A stretch of DNA of 64,000 nt from Prevotella lacticifex. Its GTDB lineage: Bacteria > Bacteroidota > Bacteroidia > Bacteroidales > Bacteroidaceae. The notes beneath the pieces were generated by a model. It made no database searches, was not told where the DNA came from, and saw nothing but the letters and a program-made list of their open reading frames with translations. The position numbers were made by a program, and so were the translations under genes. This document shows positions 35,070-44,616 of this stretch, piece after piece. The stretch is taken from positions 1,674,001 through 1,738,000 of the forward strand of contig NZ_BPTV01000001.1 in NCBI RefSeq assembly GCF_019973375.1. The letters are read 5' to 3'. The stretch's first letter is position 1. Each line of letters opens with the position of its first letter.

Positions 35070-38000
35070 TTAGATAGACTCGCTCCAGTCTTCCTGACTC
35101 TTACGGATATAAGACTGGTAACGGCGCTTAGCTGCCTTCTCAGTCTCGGCGTAGAGTTCCTCAGCCTCTTCAGGACGAACCTTCTTGAGGGAAGCGAAAC
35201 GAACCTCACCCATGAGGTAGTCGCGGAAGTTCTCCCACTTAGGAGCCTTAGAATCAAGCTGGAACGGGTTCTTGCCTTCCTTGGCCAGCTCCGGATTGAA
35301 GCGCCACAGATGCCAGTATCCGCACTGTACAGCTAACTCTTCCTCGTGCTGAGAGCGGTTCATGCCACGCTTCTTACCGTCAGCTTCCTTACCCTTGATA
35401 CCGTGGTTGATACAAGGAGCGTAAGCGATGACAAGTGATGGCCCTGGATAAGCCTCTGCCTCGCGGATTGCTTTCAGTGTCTGAGCGTTGTCAGCACCCA
35501 TAGCAACCTGTGCTACATAGATGTAACCATAGGTTGTCTCCATCAGACCGAGATCCTTCTTACTTACGCGCTTACCTGCAGCAGCGAACTGTGCGATAGC
35601 GCCAAGAGGTGTAGACTTCGACGACTGGCCACCAGTGTTAGAGTAGACCTCAGTATCCAGAACGAGGATATTGACATCCTCACCAGATGCGAGCACGTGG
35701 TCGAGACCGCCGTAACCGATATCGTAAGAAGCACCATCACCACCGATAATCCACTGAGAACGCTTAACGAGATAGTGATCAAGAGTCTTCAGTTCCTTAG
35801 CAACATCGCAGCCGGCAGCAGCATCCTTCTCGATGAGCGGCTTCAGAACTGCGGCAGCAGCCTTAGAACCCTCTGCATCGTTCTGATTATCAATCCACTG
35901 CTGTGCAGCAGCCTTGAATTCGTCAGATGTCTTGTCGTCAGCAATCTTCTCGTTGAGGAGCATTGTGATGCGGCTCTTCATCTTCTTGTTTCCAAGGGCC
36001 ATACCGAGACCGAATTCGCAGAAGTCCTCAAACAGTGAGTTGTCGAATGCAGGACCCTGTCCTTTTTCGTTTGTTGTGTATGGAGTTGACGGAACGGAAG
36101 CTGAATAGATTGAAGAACAACCTGTTGCGTTGGCAATCATCTCACGGTCACCGAAGAGCTGAGAGATGAGCTTAACGTACGGAGTCTCACCGCAACCAGA
36201 GCAAGCTCCAGAGAACTCGAACAGAGGTGTAGCGAACTGTGAGTTCTTCGGGCTCTGCTTGATATCCACAAGATCCTGCTTTGACTTCACGTTCTTAACG
36301 AGCCAATCCCAGTTCTTTGCCTCCTCAACCATATCAGGAGCGTCGACATTGAACGGAACCATCTTCAGAGCCTTTTCGCCGGTCTCACGGTTCTTGCCCA
36401 TGCAGACATCAGCACAGTTGCCGCAGCCAAGGCAGTCGAGAACAGACACCTCAATGCGGAAGTGCATACCCTTCAGAGCCTTAGGAGCTTTCACCTCGAG
36501 AGTAGTACCCTTGAAGCTCTCAGCCTCCTTGTCGTCGAGGACGAACGGACGGATAGCAGCGTGCGGGCAAACGAATGCACACTTGTTACACTGGATACAG
36601 TTCTCAGGATTCCATACCGGAACCATAGCCTCAACGCCACGCTTCTCAAAAGCAGCAGTACCGTTCTGCCATGTTCCATCAACGGTATCGTTCTTAACGA
36701 AGTCAGAAACCTTCAGAAGGTCGCCGGCCTGTGCGTTCATAGGACGAACGAGTTCCTTAACGAACTTAGGAGCGTCGTCAGACTTAGCCTCATCCTCTGG
36801 CAGGTTAGCCCATGCCGGATCAACGGTCAGCTCCTTGTATTCGCCACCACGGTCTACGGCTGCATAGTTCATGTTGACGATATCCTCACCCTTCTTACCA
36901 TAAGACTTCACGATGAATTTCTTCATCTGCTCAACGGCGAGATCCTCAGGGATGACCTTCGTGATGCGGAAGAATGCAGACTGCAGGATAGTATTTGTGC
37001 GGTTGCCAAGACCAATCTCGCGTCCGATCTTGCTTGCGTTGATATAGTAAACCTTGATGTTGTGCTTAGCGAAGTACTTCTTTACGTGGTTAGGAATGAA
37101 GTTAACCAGTTCCTCACCATCGAAGATAGTATTCAGCAGGAATGTACCGTTATCACGCAGACCACGGGTTACATCATACATGTGGAGGTAAGCCTGAACG
37201 TGACAAGCAACGAAGTTAGGAGTATTCACGAGATAAGCTGAGTGAATAGGATCGTCGCCGAAACGCAGGTGCGAGCATGTGAAACCGCCCGACTTCTTTG
37301 AGTCGTAAGAGAAGTAAGCCTGGCAATACTTATTGGTATTGTTACCGATGATCTGTACAGAGTTCTTGTTTGCACCTACAGTACCGTCAGATCCAAGTCC
37401 GTAGAACTTTGCCTCGAAGAGCGAGTCGCCGCCCATAGGAATCTCAGGAACTTCAGGAAGTGAAGTGAATGTCACATCATCGACGATACCTACAGTGAAG
37501 TGGTTCTTTGGCTCCGGCAGTTCGAGGTTGTTGAATACAGCCACAATCTTTGCAGGAGTAGTATCGTTAGAACCGAGGCCATAGCGACCACCAACGATAA
37601 GAGGTTTGCGTGGATCGTCGTAGAGAGCACTCTTAACATCAAGATAGAGCGGCTCACCCTCAGCTCCCGGCTCCTTTGTGCGGTCGAGAACAGCGATGCG
37701 CTTAACAGTATCAGGAATAGCCTTACGGATAGCCTCTACAGAGAACGGACGATAGAGGTGAACAGCCACCATACCGACCTTCTTACCCTGCTTGTTGAGG
37801 TAGTCGATAGCCTCGCGTGCAGGCTCTGTAGCCGAACCCATGAGAACGATGATGTTCTCAGCGTCGGCAGCACCATAGTAGTTGAACAGGTGGTACTCAC
37901 GGCCAGTAATCTTCGAAATCTCGCCAAGATACTTCTCAACAACAGCCGGGACCTTATCGTAGTACTCGTTGCAAGCCTCACGATGAGTGAAGAAAGTCTC

Positions 38001-38672
38001 AGGATTCTCAGCAGTACCGCGTGTTACAGGGCGCTCAGGAGTGAGTGCACGGTCGCGGAAACGCTTTACGTAGTCCATGTTGAGCAGTGGGCGGATATCC
38101 TCCTGGTCCATTTCCTCAACTTTGTGATACTCATGAGATGTACGGAAACCGTCGAAGAAATTGATGAACGGAATCTCAGTCTCGAGAGTAGCGAGATAAG
38201 GAACAGCGGTAAGATCCATGACCTCCTGAACAGAGCCCGAGCAGAACATAGCGAAGCCAGTCTGACGGCAAGCCATAACATCCTGGTGGTCACCGAAGAT
38301 ACACAGCGAGTGAGAAGCCAGTGTACGAGCTGAAACGTTGAACACGCAAGGAAGCAGTTCACCTGCAATCTTGTACATGTTCGGGATCATAAGCAGCAGA
38401 CCCTGTGATGCCGTGTAGGTTGATGTGAGAGCACCAGCCTGCAGAGATCCGTGCACTGCACCGGCAGCGCCACCCTCAGATTCCATTTCCTGAACAGATA
38501 CAGTCTGTCCGAAGAGATTCTTACGGCCTTTGGCTGCCCACTCATCGACGTGCTCAGCCATTGGAGAAGACGGTGTGATAGGGTAGATGGCTGCAACCTC
38601 AGTAAACATGTAGCTTACATGAGCGGCTGCGGTGTTACCATCACAAGTCACAAACTTTTTTTCTTTAGCCAT
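35070..38672 (-). CDS. nifJ: Pyruvate:ferredoxin (flavodoxin) oxidoreductase
   Basis: The 1200-residue single-chain enzyme oxidatively decarboxylates pyruvate to acetyl-CoA and CO2, reducing ferredoxin or flavodoxin. All domains are present: N-terminal thiamine-binding region (GNTAAAHVSYMFTEVAAIYPITPSSPMAEHVDEWA), domain II (GSATEPAREAIDYLNKQGKKVGMVAVHLYRPF) and the gamma domain. Two 4Fe-4S motifs follow: ENCIQCNKCAFVCPHAAIRPF and LDCLGCGNCADVCMG. C-terminal ThDP binding and the proximal cluster are SGACSGCGETPYVKLISQLFG with GDGASYDIGYGGLDHVLASGEDVNILVLDTEVYSNTGGQ. Length is normal. Codon use resembles rpsA, suggesting strong expression. It is the central fermentative pyruvate enzyme here. 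Confidence 0.97.
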   Translation of the reverse strand: MAKEKKFVTCDGNTAAAHVSYMFTEVAAIYPITPSSPMAEHVDEWAAKGRKNLFGQTVSVQEMESEGGAAGAVHGSLQAGALTSTYTASQGLLLMIPNMYKIAGELLPCVFNVSARTLASHSLCIFGDHQDVMACRQTGFAMFCSGSVQEVMDLTAVPYLATLETEIPFINFFDGFRTSHEYHKVEEMDQEDIRPLLNMDYVKRFRDRALTPERPVTRGTAENPETFFTHREACNEYYDKVPAVVEKYLGEISKITGREYHLFNYYGAADAENIIVLMGSATEPAREAIDYLNKQGKKVGMVAVHLYRPFSVEAIRKAIPDTVKRIAVLDRTKEPGAEGEPLYLDVKSALYDDPRKPLIVGGRYGLGSNDTTPAKIVAVFNNLELPEPKNHFTVGIVDDVTFTSLPEVPEIPMGGDSLFEAKFYGLGSDGTVGANKNSVQIIGNNTNKYCQAYFSYDSKKSGGFTCSHLRFGDDPIHSAYLVNTPNFVACHVQAYLHMYDVTRGLRDNGTFLLNTIFDGEELVNFIPNHVKKYFAKHNIKVYYINASKIGREIGLGNRTNTILQSAFFRITKVIPEDLAVEQMKKFIVKSYGKKGEDIVNMNYAAVDRGGEYKELTVDPAWANLPEDEAKSDDAPKFVKELVRPMNAQAGDLLKVSDFVKNDTVDGTWQNGTAAFEKRGVEAMVPVWNPENCIQCNKCAFVCPHAAIRPFVLDDKEAESFKGTTLEVKAPKALKGMHFRIEVSVLDCLGCGNCADVCMGKNRETGEKALKMVPFNVDAPDMVEEAKNWDWLVKNVKSKQDLVDIKQSPKNSQFATPLFEFSGACSGCGETPYVKLISQLFGDREMIANATGCSSIYSASVPSTPYTTNEKGQGPAFDNSLFEDFCEFGLGMALGNKKMKSRITMLLNEKIADDKTSDEFKAAAQQWIDNQNDAEGSKAAAAVLKPLIEKDAAAGCDVAKELKTLDHYLVKRSQWIIGGDGASYDIGYGGLDHVLASGEDVNILVLDTEVYSNTGGQSSKSTPLGAIAQFAAAGKRVSKKDLGLMETTYGYIYVAQVAMGADNAQTLKAIREAEAYPGPSLVIAYAPCINHGIKGKEADGKKRGMNRSQHEEELAVQCGYWHLWRFNPELAKEGKNPFQLDSKAPKWENFRDYLMGEVRFASLKKVRPEEAEELYAETEKAAKRRYQSYIRKSQEDWSESI

Positions 38673-38751
38673 TTTGTTACTTATTAAAATGAATATTGTT
38701 TATAATGTTTTTGAATAATTCGTCCGATATTAAATCGTCGTTTTGTTTACT

Positions 38752-39936
38752 TTAATATAAGAATCCGAACAACCACAGCGGGATTTTGTTTCCTTCGCCT
38801 ATCTCCGTGTGGTATCTGGCATATACAACATCATTGGAATATCGCACTTTATGGTTTGTTGCGTCGCATATTCTGAACTTATGCTTGTTGTCGATGATGT
38901 AGTATCCCGGTTTTGCTCCAACGTTCACCTGATGCTCTTTCCTCAGCGTGCCGACGAAGAATGTCTCCATTACCTCCTGCTCAGTGAACGTAAGAGGATA
39001 TATGACATACTGGAGGTTGGTGTTGTGAAGCATGACCCTGGCGGGTTTCTTAGGGAATTCCTCTCCAACGGGATATAAAATGTTGACCAGTCTTGCCTCA
39101 GCCAAATATTTGATATAGTTCATCACCGTGGCCCGGCTGGTATTTATATCCTTAGCAAGCTCGCTGATGTTTGGAGCCTTCGGGCCCCCGATAGCGAGTT
39201 CGTAGAAGAGTTTCTTAATCTTAGCAAGATATTTCAGTTCTATCTGCTTGATGAGAAGGATATCCACCTCCGTCATCATATTCATCGTCTTTAGCAGATT
39301 CTCCGAGAAATTTCTGTTCTCAAGGAAGAACGGATAGAATCCGTGATGAAGATAATCATCGAAGTATTTCAGCGGACTCAGGTCGGGCAAAATATGCTTG
39401 ATGATATATTTATGGTCGGTAAGAATATCGTCAAGCGTACAAGCCTTGAAGTTACTGCCTGTCATAAGGTTAAGATACTCACGGAAGGAGAATCCCCTCA
39501 GACTGTATATCTTAGCGATACCACTGAGTTCCGGGAAGTCGTCCTGCATACGCATCACGCTCGAACCGGTGAAAACTATCTTCAGTCCGGGATAATAGTC
39601 GTAGCAGAGTCGAAGGTCCTTGCTCCAGTTTGGCTGTTTGAACACCTGGTCGATGAGCAGCGTTCTTCCACCTCTTTTATAGAACTCGCCGGCAAAATCG
39701 CAGATGCCATGACCCTGGAAGTAGAAGTTATTCATATTTACATACAGACATTGCCTGTCGCGTGGGTCGAAGTGTTCCTTGGCATACTGAAGCAGAAAAG
39801 TGGTCTTTCCAATCCCTCTCGAACCGCGAATGCCTATCATACGGTCGTTCCAGTCTATCTCATCCATAAGGGTGCGGTGGACAGGTGCATTGGTGTGCTC
39901 TACGAGATAAGTATGAGTTCGAAAGAAAGCTTCCAT
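38752..39936 (-). CDS. AAA-family ATPase with DUF4143 (AAA_14/DUF4143)
   Basis: The 394-residue cytosolic ATPase has Walker A IGIRGSRGIGKTTFLLQYA near residue 36, Walker B-like GGRTLLIDQVFK and sensor 1 LKIVFTGSSVMRM. A winged-helix region follows (NISELAKDINTSRATVMNYIKYLAEARLVNILYPVG), then the DUF4143 C-terminal nuclease-like fold (LRKEHQVNVGAKPGYYIIDNKHKFRICD). Bacteroidota carry many paralogues. They are often suggested to act in defence or regulation, but no activity is established. It lies directly upstream of nifJ (79 nt) on the same strand and has its own promoter at 40015-40022. Confidence 0.85.
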   Translation of the reverse strand: MEAFFRTHTYLVEHTNAPVHRTLMDEIDWNDRMIGIRGSRGIGKTTFLLQYAKEHFDPRDRQCLYVNMNNFYFQGHGICDFAGEFYKRGGRTLLIDQVFKQPNWSKDLRLCYDYYPGLKIVFTGSSVMRMQDDFPELSGIAKIYSLRGFSFREYLNLMTGSNFKACTLDDILTDHKYIIKHILPDLSPLKYFDDYLHHGFYPFFLENRNFSENLLKTMNMMTEVDILLIKQIELKYLAKIKKLFYELAIGGPKAPNISELAKDINTSRATVMNYIKYLAEARLVNILYPVGEEFPKKPARVMLHNTNLQYVIYPLTFTEQEVMETFFVGTLRKEHQVNVGAKPGYYIIDNKHKFRICDATNHKVRYSNDVVYARYHTEIGEGNKIPLWLFGFLY

Positions 39937-40014
39937 GTTGTTGTTTTAGCTTTAGTCTTAGCTTTATTGCATTTCTTTGGAGCGTTTTACCGCTTCATAT
40001 TATTTTCTTAGGTG

Positions 40015-40045
40015 CAAAGTTAATACATTCTTCTGTTATTTGCAA
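40015..40045 (-). promoter_or_regulatory. Promoter of the AAA/DUF4143 gene
   Basis: On the minus strand TTG (40045-40043), 20 bp, then TAACTTTG (40022-40015). It overlaps the divergent promoter of the ATP-grasp-like gene. Confidence 0.65.
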
Positions 40046-40053
40046 ACTCTATA

Positions 40054-40084
40054 TTGCAAAAAATATATTTTTTTATTATTTTTG
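40054..40084 (+). promoter_or_regulatory. Promoter of the ATP-grasp-like gene
   Basis: TTG (40054-40056), 20 bp, then TATTTTTG (40077-40084). It supports the ATG at 40127 and excludes the longer open frame from 39977. Confidence 0.65.
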
Positions 40085-40126
40085 CACACTGTATTGCCAA
40101 CGTTTAAAAAACTTACAGTAGAAAGA

Positions 40127-41230
40127 ATGAAACTCCACATCTTTAATCCCGAGCATGACATTGCTTTAGCGCGCAACGACAAGTATTTTACTGCTCCACG
40201 AGCCGGGCGTCGTCTGCGCGAGGATTGTGGCTTTCTGCCAGCCCTCTGGGCCGACAAAGGCGACTTTGTGCTTGTCGGTGACGTAGCTAAAGCCCGCCAA
40301 CTGCTTACCGATGCCATCAGTACTATGAGCTCAATATCCTCACAGCCATTAGCAACCGTCAGCGATAACGTAAATTTCGTTACATTGCACGCCCTCCACA
40401 AGTTGCCGAATGACATCCAAATCGAACCGTGGGGATGGGACTGTGCATTACTTTTCCAGCTTACCAGAAACGGCCTCGAATCCCTGTCGTTGCCCGACTC
40501 CGACCAGCTTTCGACCATCAGAGCGCTCAGCAACCGCAGATTCTCATCATTCTTACTCCGCGAACTGATGGACGACCGCGGCCTCATCAGTGCCGTGGGC
40601 CCCATGGTAGGCCAGTCGTGGTATGCCTCAACCGTCGATGAAGTTAACGACTTGCTGTCACGCCATCAAGCCATCGTCGTCAAAGAGCCATGGAGCAGCA
40701 GCGGCCGTGGAGTCCGTTATATAGCTGACAGCATCGACACCGCAACGGAAAACTGGATTCGCAATACTATAGCGAAACAAGGAGGAATCATGGTTGAGCC
40801 GAGATATAAAAATATAGCCGATTTGGGAATGGAGTTTTACTCCGACGGTCACCGCGTTGTCTATCGCGGTCTATCCCTCTTCTCAACCTGCTCAGGATTC
40901 TACGAAGGCAATATTATAGCCTCCGAGGAAGACAAGGCAAAGTTAATTTCACCGTTGCTTCCTAAGAAGAAATTACTCATTCTAAGCCACACGTTGGAAA
41001 AAGAGCTTAGCTCTGAGCTCGCCGGCAAGTACACAGGGCCGTTGGGAGTCGACATGCTGATAACCGATAATCACGCTGTTCATCCTATGGTTGAGATAAA
41101 CCTGCGGCGCACAATGGGCCATGTTGCCATCGACATGTACAAACTCATGAAGTCAGATGCCGCAATGGGCTTCGTCTTTACTAACGGAGTGTACCATTTC
41201 AACGTTAATCCTGTTGCCACACTTCTTTGA
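40127..41230 (+). CDS. Uncharacterised ATP-grasp-like protein
   Basis: 367 residues from the ATG at 40127. The first ~150 residues form a Rossmann-like domain (MKLHIFNPEHDIALARNDKYF, PALWADKGDFVLVGDV). The rest resembles the ATP-grasp fold: a nucleotide-loop-like VVKEPWSSSGRGVRYI (near 185), a strand GGIMVEPRYKNIADLGMEFY, then GPLGVDMLITD and HPMVEINLRRTMGHVAIDMY. The E-x-N pair looks like the metal-binding Glu/Asn of ATP-grasp ligases. Such enzymes join a carboxylate to an amine or thiol using ATP; the substrates here are unknown. It stands alone with its own promoter. The fold is inferred by eye from motifs. Confidence 0.6.
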   Translation: MKLHIFNPEHDIALARNDKYFTAPRAGRRLREDCGFLPALWADKGDFVLVGDVAKARQLLTDAISTMSSISSQPLATVSDNVNFVTLHALHKLPNDIQIEPWGWDCALLFQLTRNGLESLSLPDSDQLSTIRALSNRRFSSFLLRELMDDRGLISAVGPMVGQSWYASTVDEVNDLLSRHQAIVVKEPWSSSGRGVRYIADSIDTATENWIRNTIAKQGGIMVEPRYKNIADLGMEFYSDGHRVVYRGLSLFSTCSGFYEGNIIASEEDKAKLISPLLPKKKLLILSHTLEKELSSELAGKYTGPLGVDMLITDNHAVHPMVEINLRRTMGHVAIDMYKLMKSDAAMGFVFTNGVYHFNVNPVATLL

Positions 41231-41309
41231 AAAACTGTAGCATGACCGCCAAGCCATACTGTCAATATATTTCAGCACGAGAACATTTTTGCCCCTCCCG
41301 CATAACCAA

Positions 41310-41445
41310 CTGACAATCATCGACTTACAAAACCTATTGTTTTGCGTTGCGAAACGGCCCATTTCGTAATGCAAAACGGTCCGTTTCGCAAGCTGAAACG
41401 GACCGTTTTAGAGGCTCAAATGGCATGTATTGATTTGCTGTAAAT
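41310..41445 (-). repeat. Intergenic ~135-bp palindromic repeat element, copy 3
   Basis: Same family and orientation as copy 2. On the minus strand it reads TTTACAGCA, ATACATGCCATTT, palindromes AAACGGTCCGTTT, AAACGGACCGTTT and AAATGGGCCGTTT at 22-bp spacing, GCAACGCAAAACA, TTTGTAAGTCG and TGTCAG. The remainder of the gap 41231-41639 holds a hairpin at 41557-41584 (TTGAATC/GATTCAA) and no gene. Confidence 0.8.
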
Positions 41446-41639
41446 ATATTTCACATTCTTAACCGATAACTCTCCAATTTAAGAGCTCGTCTACAAGAAC
41501 TATGAATCTGCCCCTCGCTACAGCTGGAACCGACATCTTCCCGCCACAGTGACTACTTGAATCCGCATCCGTGCGGTGATTCAAACTGCTGCTAAGACGT
41601 AATTTGGTTCATAATATAAATAATGTGTTGAACTCTTAT

Positions 41640-41930
41640 TTATGTGTTGGCTCTTACGAATAACGCTACGCAGACAACTAATGCTGCGAGGATAATTGCG
41701 ATCAACAATAGTATATTCTTCATAATTATCCGCCGCCGGTGCCCCCTCGTGCCATAATAGCCCGACGAATGATGATGGTGGTGATGACCGTCGGTCGGGC
41801 CGTCATGATGATGGTGGTGATGGTGCACCTGCCCGTCACCGTAGCCTTGTCCAATGCCGCTGCCGGCATTGCCTTGTGGATTCTGCTGATTAGTCAAATT
41901 CTGATTTCCTGTTTGTCCTGTTTCTGACAT
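41640..41930 (-). CDS. His-rich, tail-anchored small membrane protein
   Basis: 96 residues. The N-terminal half is Gln/Gly/Asn-rich, then come runs of seven and six consecutive histidines separated by DGPTDG. A basic stretch, GTRGHRRRIIMK, follows. One C-terminal transmembrane helix (NILLLIAIILAALVVCVALFV) ends the protein just before the C-terminus. No signal peptide is seen, so the His-rich part is probably cytosolic. His runs of this type occur in nickel and zinc handling proteins, but metal binding here is inference. Start choice: the only ATG giving the whole Gln-rich region. It lies 26 nt downstream of the hppA terminator, on the same strand. Confidence 0.7.
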   Translation of the reverse strand: MSETGQTGNQNLTNQQNPQGNAGSGIGQGYGDGQVHHHHHHHDGPTDGHHHHHHSSGYYGTRGHRRRIIMKNILLLIAIILAALVVCVALFVRANT

Positions 41931-41955
41931 AATTATTTGTTTTCCTAATGTTAAC

Positions 41956-41988
41956 CCGGGGACAGCCAGTTTCGTGTGCTGTCCCCGG
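41956..41988 (-). terminator. Hairpin terminator of hppA
   Basis: CCGGGGACAGC (41956-41966) pairs perfectly with GCTGTCCCCGG (41978-41988), an 11-bp stem 26 nt after the hppA stop codon. No long U tract follows on either strand. Confidence 0.65.
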
Positions 41989-42013
41989 TGGTTGTTTAAG
42001 AGTTTTACCTGTT

Positions 42014-44224
42014 CTACATAAATGCAACGGTCAAGCCAGCCATTACAATACTGACCATCGACATCAGTTTGATAAGTATATTGAGCGAAGGCCCGGAGGT
42101 ATCCTTGAAGGGATCGCCGACGGTATCGCCCACGATAGTTGCCTTATGGCATTCAGAGCCTTTTCCGCCGAAGTTGCCTTCCTCTACATATTTCTTAGCG
42201 TTGTCCCATGCTCCCCCGGCGTTTGCCATGAAGACGGCAAGGGTAAACCCGGCTGCAAGACCGCCGGCAAGGAGACCGAGAACACCGCTGACTCCAAGGA
42301 TCACACCCACGAGAATAGGGATAATGATGGCAAGGAGCGACGGGATAATCATCTCGTGCTGTGCGCTCTGAGTCGATATCTCCACGCAACGACCATAGTC
42401 GGGAGTGGCCTTGCCTTCGAGGATTCCCTTTATCTCATGGAACTGACGGCGGACTTCCTCAACCATTTTCCCGGCTGCGCGTCCCACGGCCCCCATTGTC
42501 AGACCGCAGAAGAGGAATGCGGCCATGGCTCCGATGAATGCTCCGACGAGCACTTTCGGATTCATAAGGTTCACTTGGAAGTAGTTCATGAAGTCGGGTA
42601 TGGTGGCCTGAGCTGCGTCGATAGTATCGCCGGCTACGTTGGTCATGGTCTCGCCCACACGGTGCATGGCAATCTTTATCTCCTCAATATACGACGCGAG
42701 CAGAGCCAAAGCGGTGAGAGCCGCCGAGCCAATGGCAAATCCCTTACCCGTGGCAGCAGTGGTATTGCCCAGAGCGTCGAGGGCATCGGTGCGGTTGCGC
42801 ACCTCCTCACCGAGCTCACTCATCTCTGCGTTGCCACCGGCATTGTCGGCTATCGGACCGTAAGCGTCGGTAGCGAGGGTGATACCAAGTGTCGACAGCA
42901 TTCCCACGGCCGCAATACCGATGCCATAGAGGCCATGCTGAATTGACACTGCACTCATCGACATGTCGAAACCGTTGGCGCAGAGGTAGCTGAGCATGAT
43001 AGCCACCGAGATAGTCAGCACCGGAATACATGTTGAAATCATTCCTGTGCCTATACCTTTTATTATTACCGTGGCAGCACCTGTCTTCGATGCAGCCGAT
43101 ATCTCGCGTGTTGGTTTATAGCTCTGCGATGTATAGTATTCTGTAGCCTGACCGATTATGACACCGGCGGCAAGTCCAGACAACACCGAGAAACTCACAC
43201 CCACCCAGTTCTCAATACCGAGAGCGTACAGTATAGGGAATGTAACGATAGCTATAAGGATGGCAGCCGTGTTTGTGCCCAGTCCAAGCGAGTGGAGAAG
43301 GTCTTTCATCGACGCCCCGTCCTTGGTCCTGACGAGGAATATTCCCAACAGACTGAGGAACACGCCGACCGCAGCTATTATCATTGGAGCTATGACGGCC
43401 CTGAGCTGCATGCCCTCGGCAGTCGACGAAGCGAAGGCTGTAGCGCCCAAAGCGGCTGTACTGAGGATACTTCCGCAGTAGCTCTCGTAGAGGTCGGCAC
43501 CCATTCCGGCCACGTCACCGACGTTGTCACCGACATTATCCGCGATAGTTGCGGGATTGCGGGGATCGTCCTCAGGGATGTTTTCCTCAACCTTACCTAC
43601 GAGGTCGGCACCCACATCGGCTGCCTTGGTATAAATACCGCCGCCCACACGGGCAAAGAGGGCCTGCGTCGACGCACCCATACCGAAGGTGAGCATTGTC
43701 GTCGTGATGGTGATAAGCATCTCTGTTGTAGGCATTTTCCCACTGTAGAAAGCATTGAGGACAAGGAACCACAGTGCTATATCAAGCAGTCCCAGTCCGA
43801 CAACGACAAGTCCCATCACGGAACCGGAACGGAAAGCTATCTTCAGACCCTTGTCAAGACCGTGGCGGGCAGCTTCGGCGGTGCGCCCGCTGGCATAAGT
43901 AGCCGTCTTCATACCGAAGAATCCGGCCAGCCCCGAGAAGAATCCACCGGTGAGAAAAGCAAACGGCACCCATGGATTCTGGGCGTTGAAGCCGTAAGCC
44001 ATAATGGCAAATATCACGGCGAGGACAATGAAAACGATGAGCACTACCTTATACTGCTGTTTCAAGTATGCCATGGCACCCTTGCGCACGTGCTCAGCAA
44101 TCTCTATCATACGCGGTGTTCCTTCATCGGCTTTCATCATGGTCTTGAAGAAGTACCATGCCATACCTAATGCGCACACCGACGCAATGGGTACCAGCCA
44201 GAAAACTATTGGGATATTCTCCAT
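42014..44224 (-). CDS. hppA: Membrane-bound ion-translocating pyrophosphatase
   Basis: The ~736-residue polytopic inner-membrane enzyme hydrolyses PPi and pumps H+ and/or Na+. Substrate and metal-binding motifs are [45 protein letters not shown] and [18 protein letters not shown], with a late [12 protein letters not shown] motif and K(A)[25 protein letters not shown]. The sequence [16 protein letters not shown] has Ala where K+-independent enzymes carry Lys, so it belongs to the K+-dependent type. I use the ATG at 44224 (MENIP); another ATG at 44236 would add MLLL. The promoter element at 44290-44297 serves it. It uses the same currency as pfp. Confidence 0.95.
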   Translation of the reverse strand: MENIPIVFWLVPIASVCALGMAWYFFKTMMKADEGTPRMIEIAEHVRKGAMAYLKQQYKVVLIVFIVLAVIFAIMAYGFNAQNPWVPFAFLTGGFFSGLAGFFGMKTATYASGRTAEAARHGLDKGLKIAFRSGSVMGLVVVGLGLLDIALWFLVLNAFYSGKMPTTEMLITITTTMLTFGMGASTQALFARVGGGIYTKAADVGADLVGKVEENIPEDDPRNPATIADNVGDNVGDVAGMGADLYESYCGSILSTAALGATAFASSTAEGMQLRAVIAPMIIAAVGVFLSLLGIFLVRTKDGASMKDLLHSLGLGTNTAAILIAIVTFPILYALGIENWVGVSFSVLSGLAAGVIIGQATEYYTSQSYKPTREISAASKTGAATVIIKGIGTGMISTCIPVLTISVAIMLSYLCANGFDMSMSAVSIQHGLYGIGIAAVGMLSTLGITLATDAYGPIADNAGGNAEMSELGEEVRNRTDALDALGNTTAATGKGFAIGSAALTALALLASYIEEIKIAMHRVGETMTNVAGDTIDAAQATIPDFMNYFQVNLMNPKVLVGAFIGAMAAFLFCGLTMGAVGRAAGKMVEEVRRQFHEIKGILEGKATPDYGRCVEISTQSAQHEMIIPSLLAIIIPILVGVILGVSGVLGLLAGGLAAGFTLAVFMANAGGAWDNAKKYVEEGNFGGKGSECHKATIVGDTVGDPFKDTSGPSLNILIKLMSMVSIVMAGLTVAFM

Positions 44225-44289
44225 AAGTAGTAACATTATTAGTTGTTTGTTATTTGAGGTATCATTGCATTGAACAGTTTTTACGAATG

Positions 44290-44297
44290 CAAATATA
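44290..44297 (-). promoter_or_regulatory. -7 promoter element of hppA
   Basis: Reads TATATTTG on the minus strand, 65 nt before the start at 44224. Confidence 0.55.
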
Positions 44298-44359
44298 ATG
44301 AATTTATTTATAAATTATTAATTAAACAATATTTTTTTTGAGGTCATGGCTATTTTTAT

Positions 44360-44367
44360 TACTTTTG
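44360..44367 (+). promoter_or_regulatory. -7 promoter element of the small membrane protein - UmuD-like operon
   Basis: TACTTTTG lies 57 nt before the ATG at 44425. Confidence 0.6.
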
Positions 44368-44424
44368 TACCGAATTAAGGTTTTCAATGAACGCCTTTGG
44401 ACCCAAAATTTATCATTTCAAGTG

Positions 44425-44616
44425 ATGAGGAAAATAAAACTCGACTGGAAGCACACGCTGTTCTTCTTAGCTCTGATGGGTGGGATTTACTATCTCACCG
44501 ATGGTTCGTTCTTAATGTCGCTTGGCATTATGCTTCTTCTGTTTGTCGTCGACTACTTTCTCTGTATCCTCGACGACAGGATAAAGGAGAAAAAGAAAAT
44601 GCGTGATGAGCAGTAA
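44425..44616 (+). CDS. Small two-helix membrane protein
   Basis: 63 residues: basic start MRKIKLDWKH, two hydrophobic stretches (TLFFLALMGGIYYLTDGSFL and MSLGIMLLLFVVDYFLCILD), then a charged tail RIKEKKKMRDEQ. It has no recognised family. The ATG at 44425 is chosen over the open frame from 44338, which would lie in front of and across the promoter region. Its 3' end overlaps the UmuD-like gene by 11 nt, so the two are translationally coupled. Confidence 0.65.
   Translation: MRKIKLDWKHTLFFLALMGGIYYLTDGSFLMSLGIMLLLFVVDYFLCILDDRIKEKKKMRDEQ

Noticed and set aside
39977..40126. N-terminal extension of the ATP-grasp-like protein
   Set aside because: A consensus promoter (40054-40084) lies within it, and the MKLHIFNPEHD start at 40127 looks like a native N-terminus.
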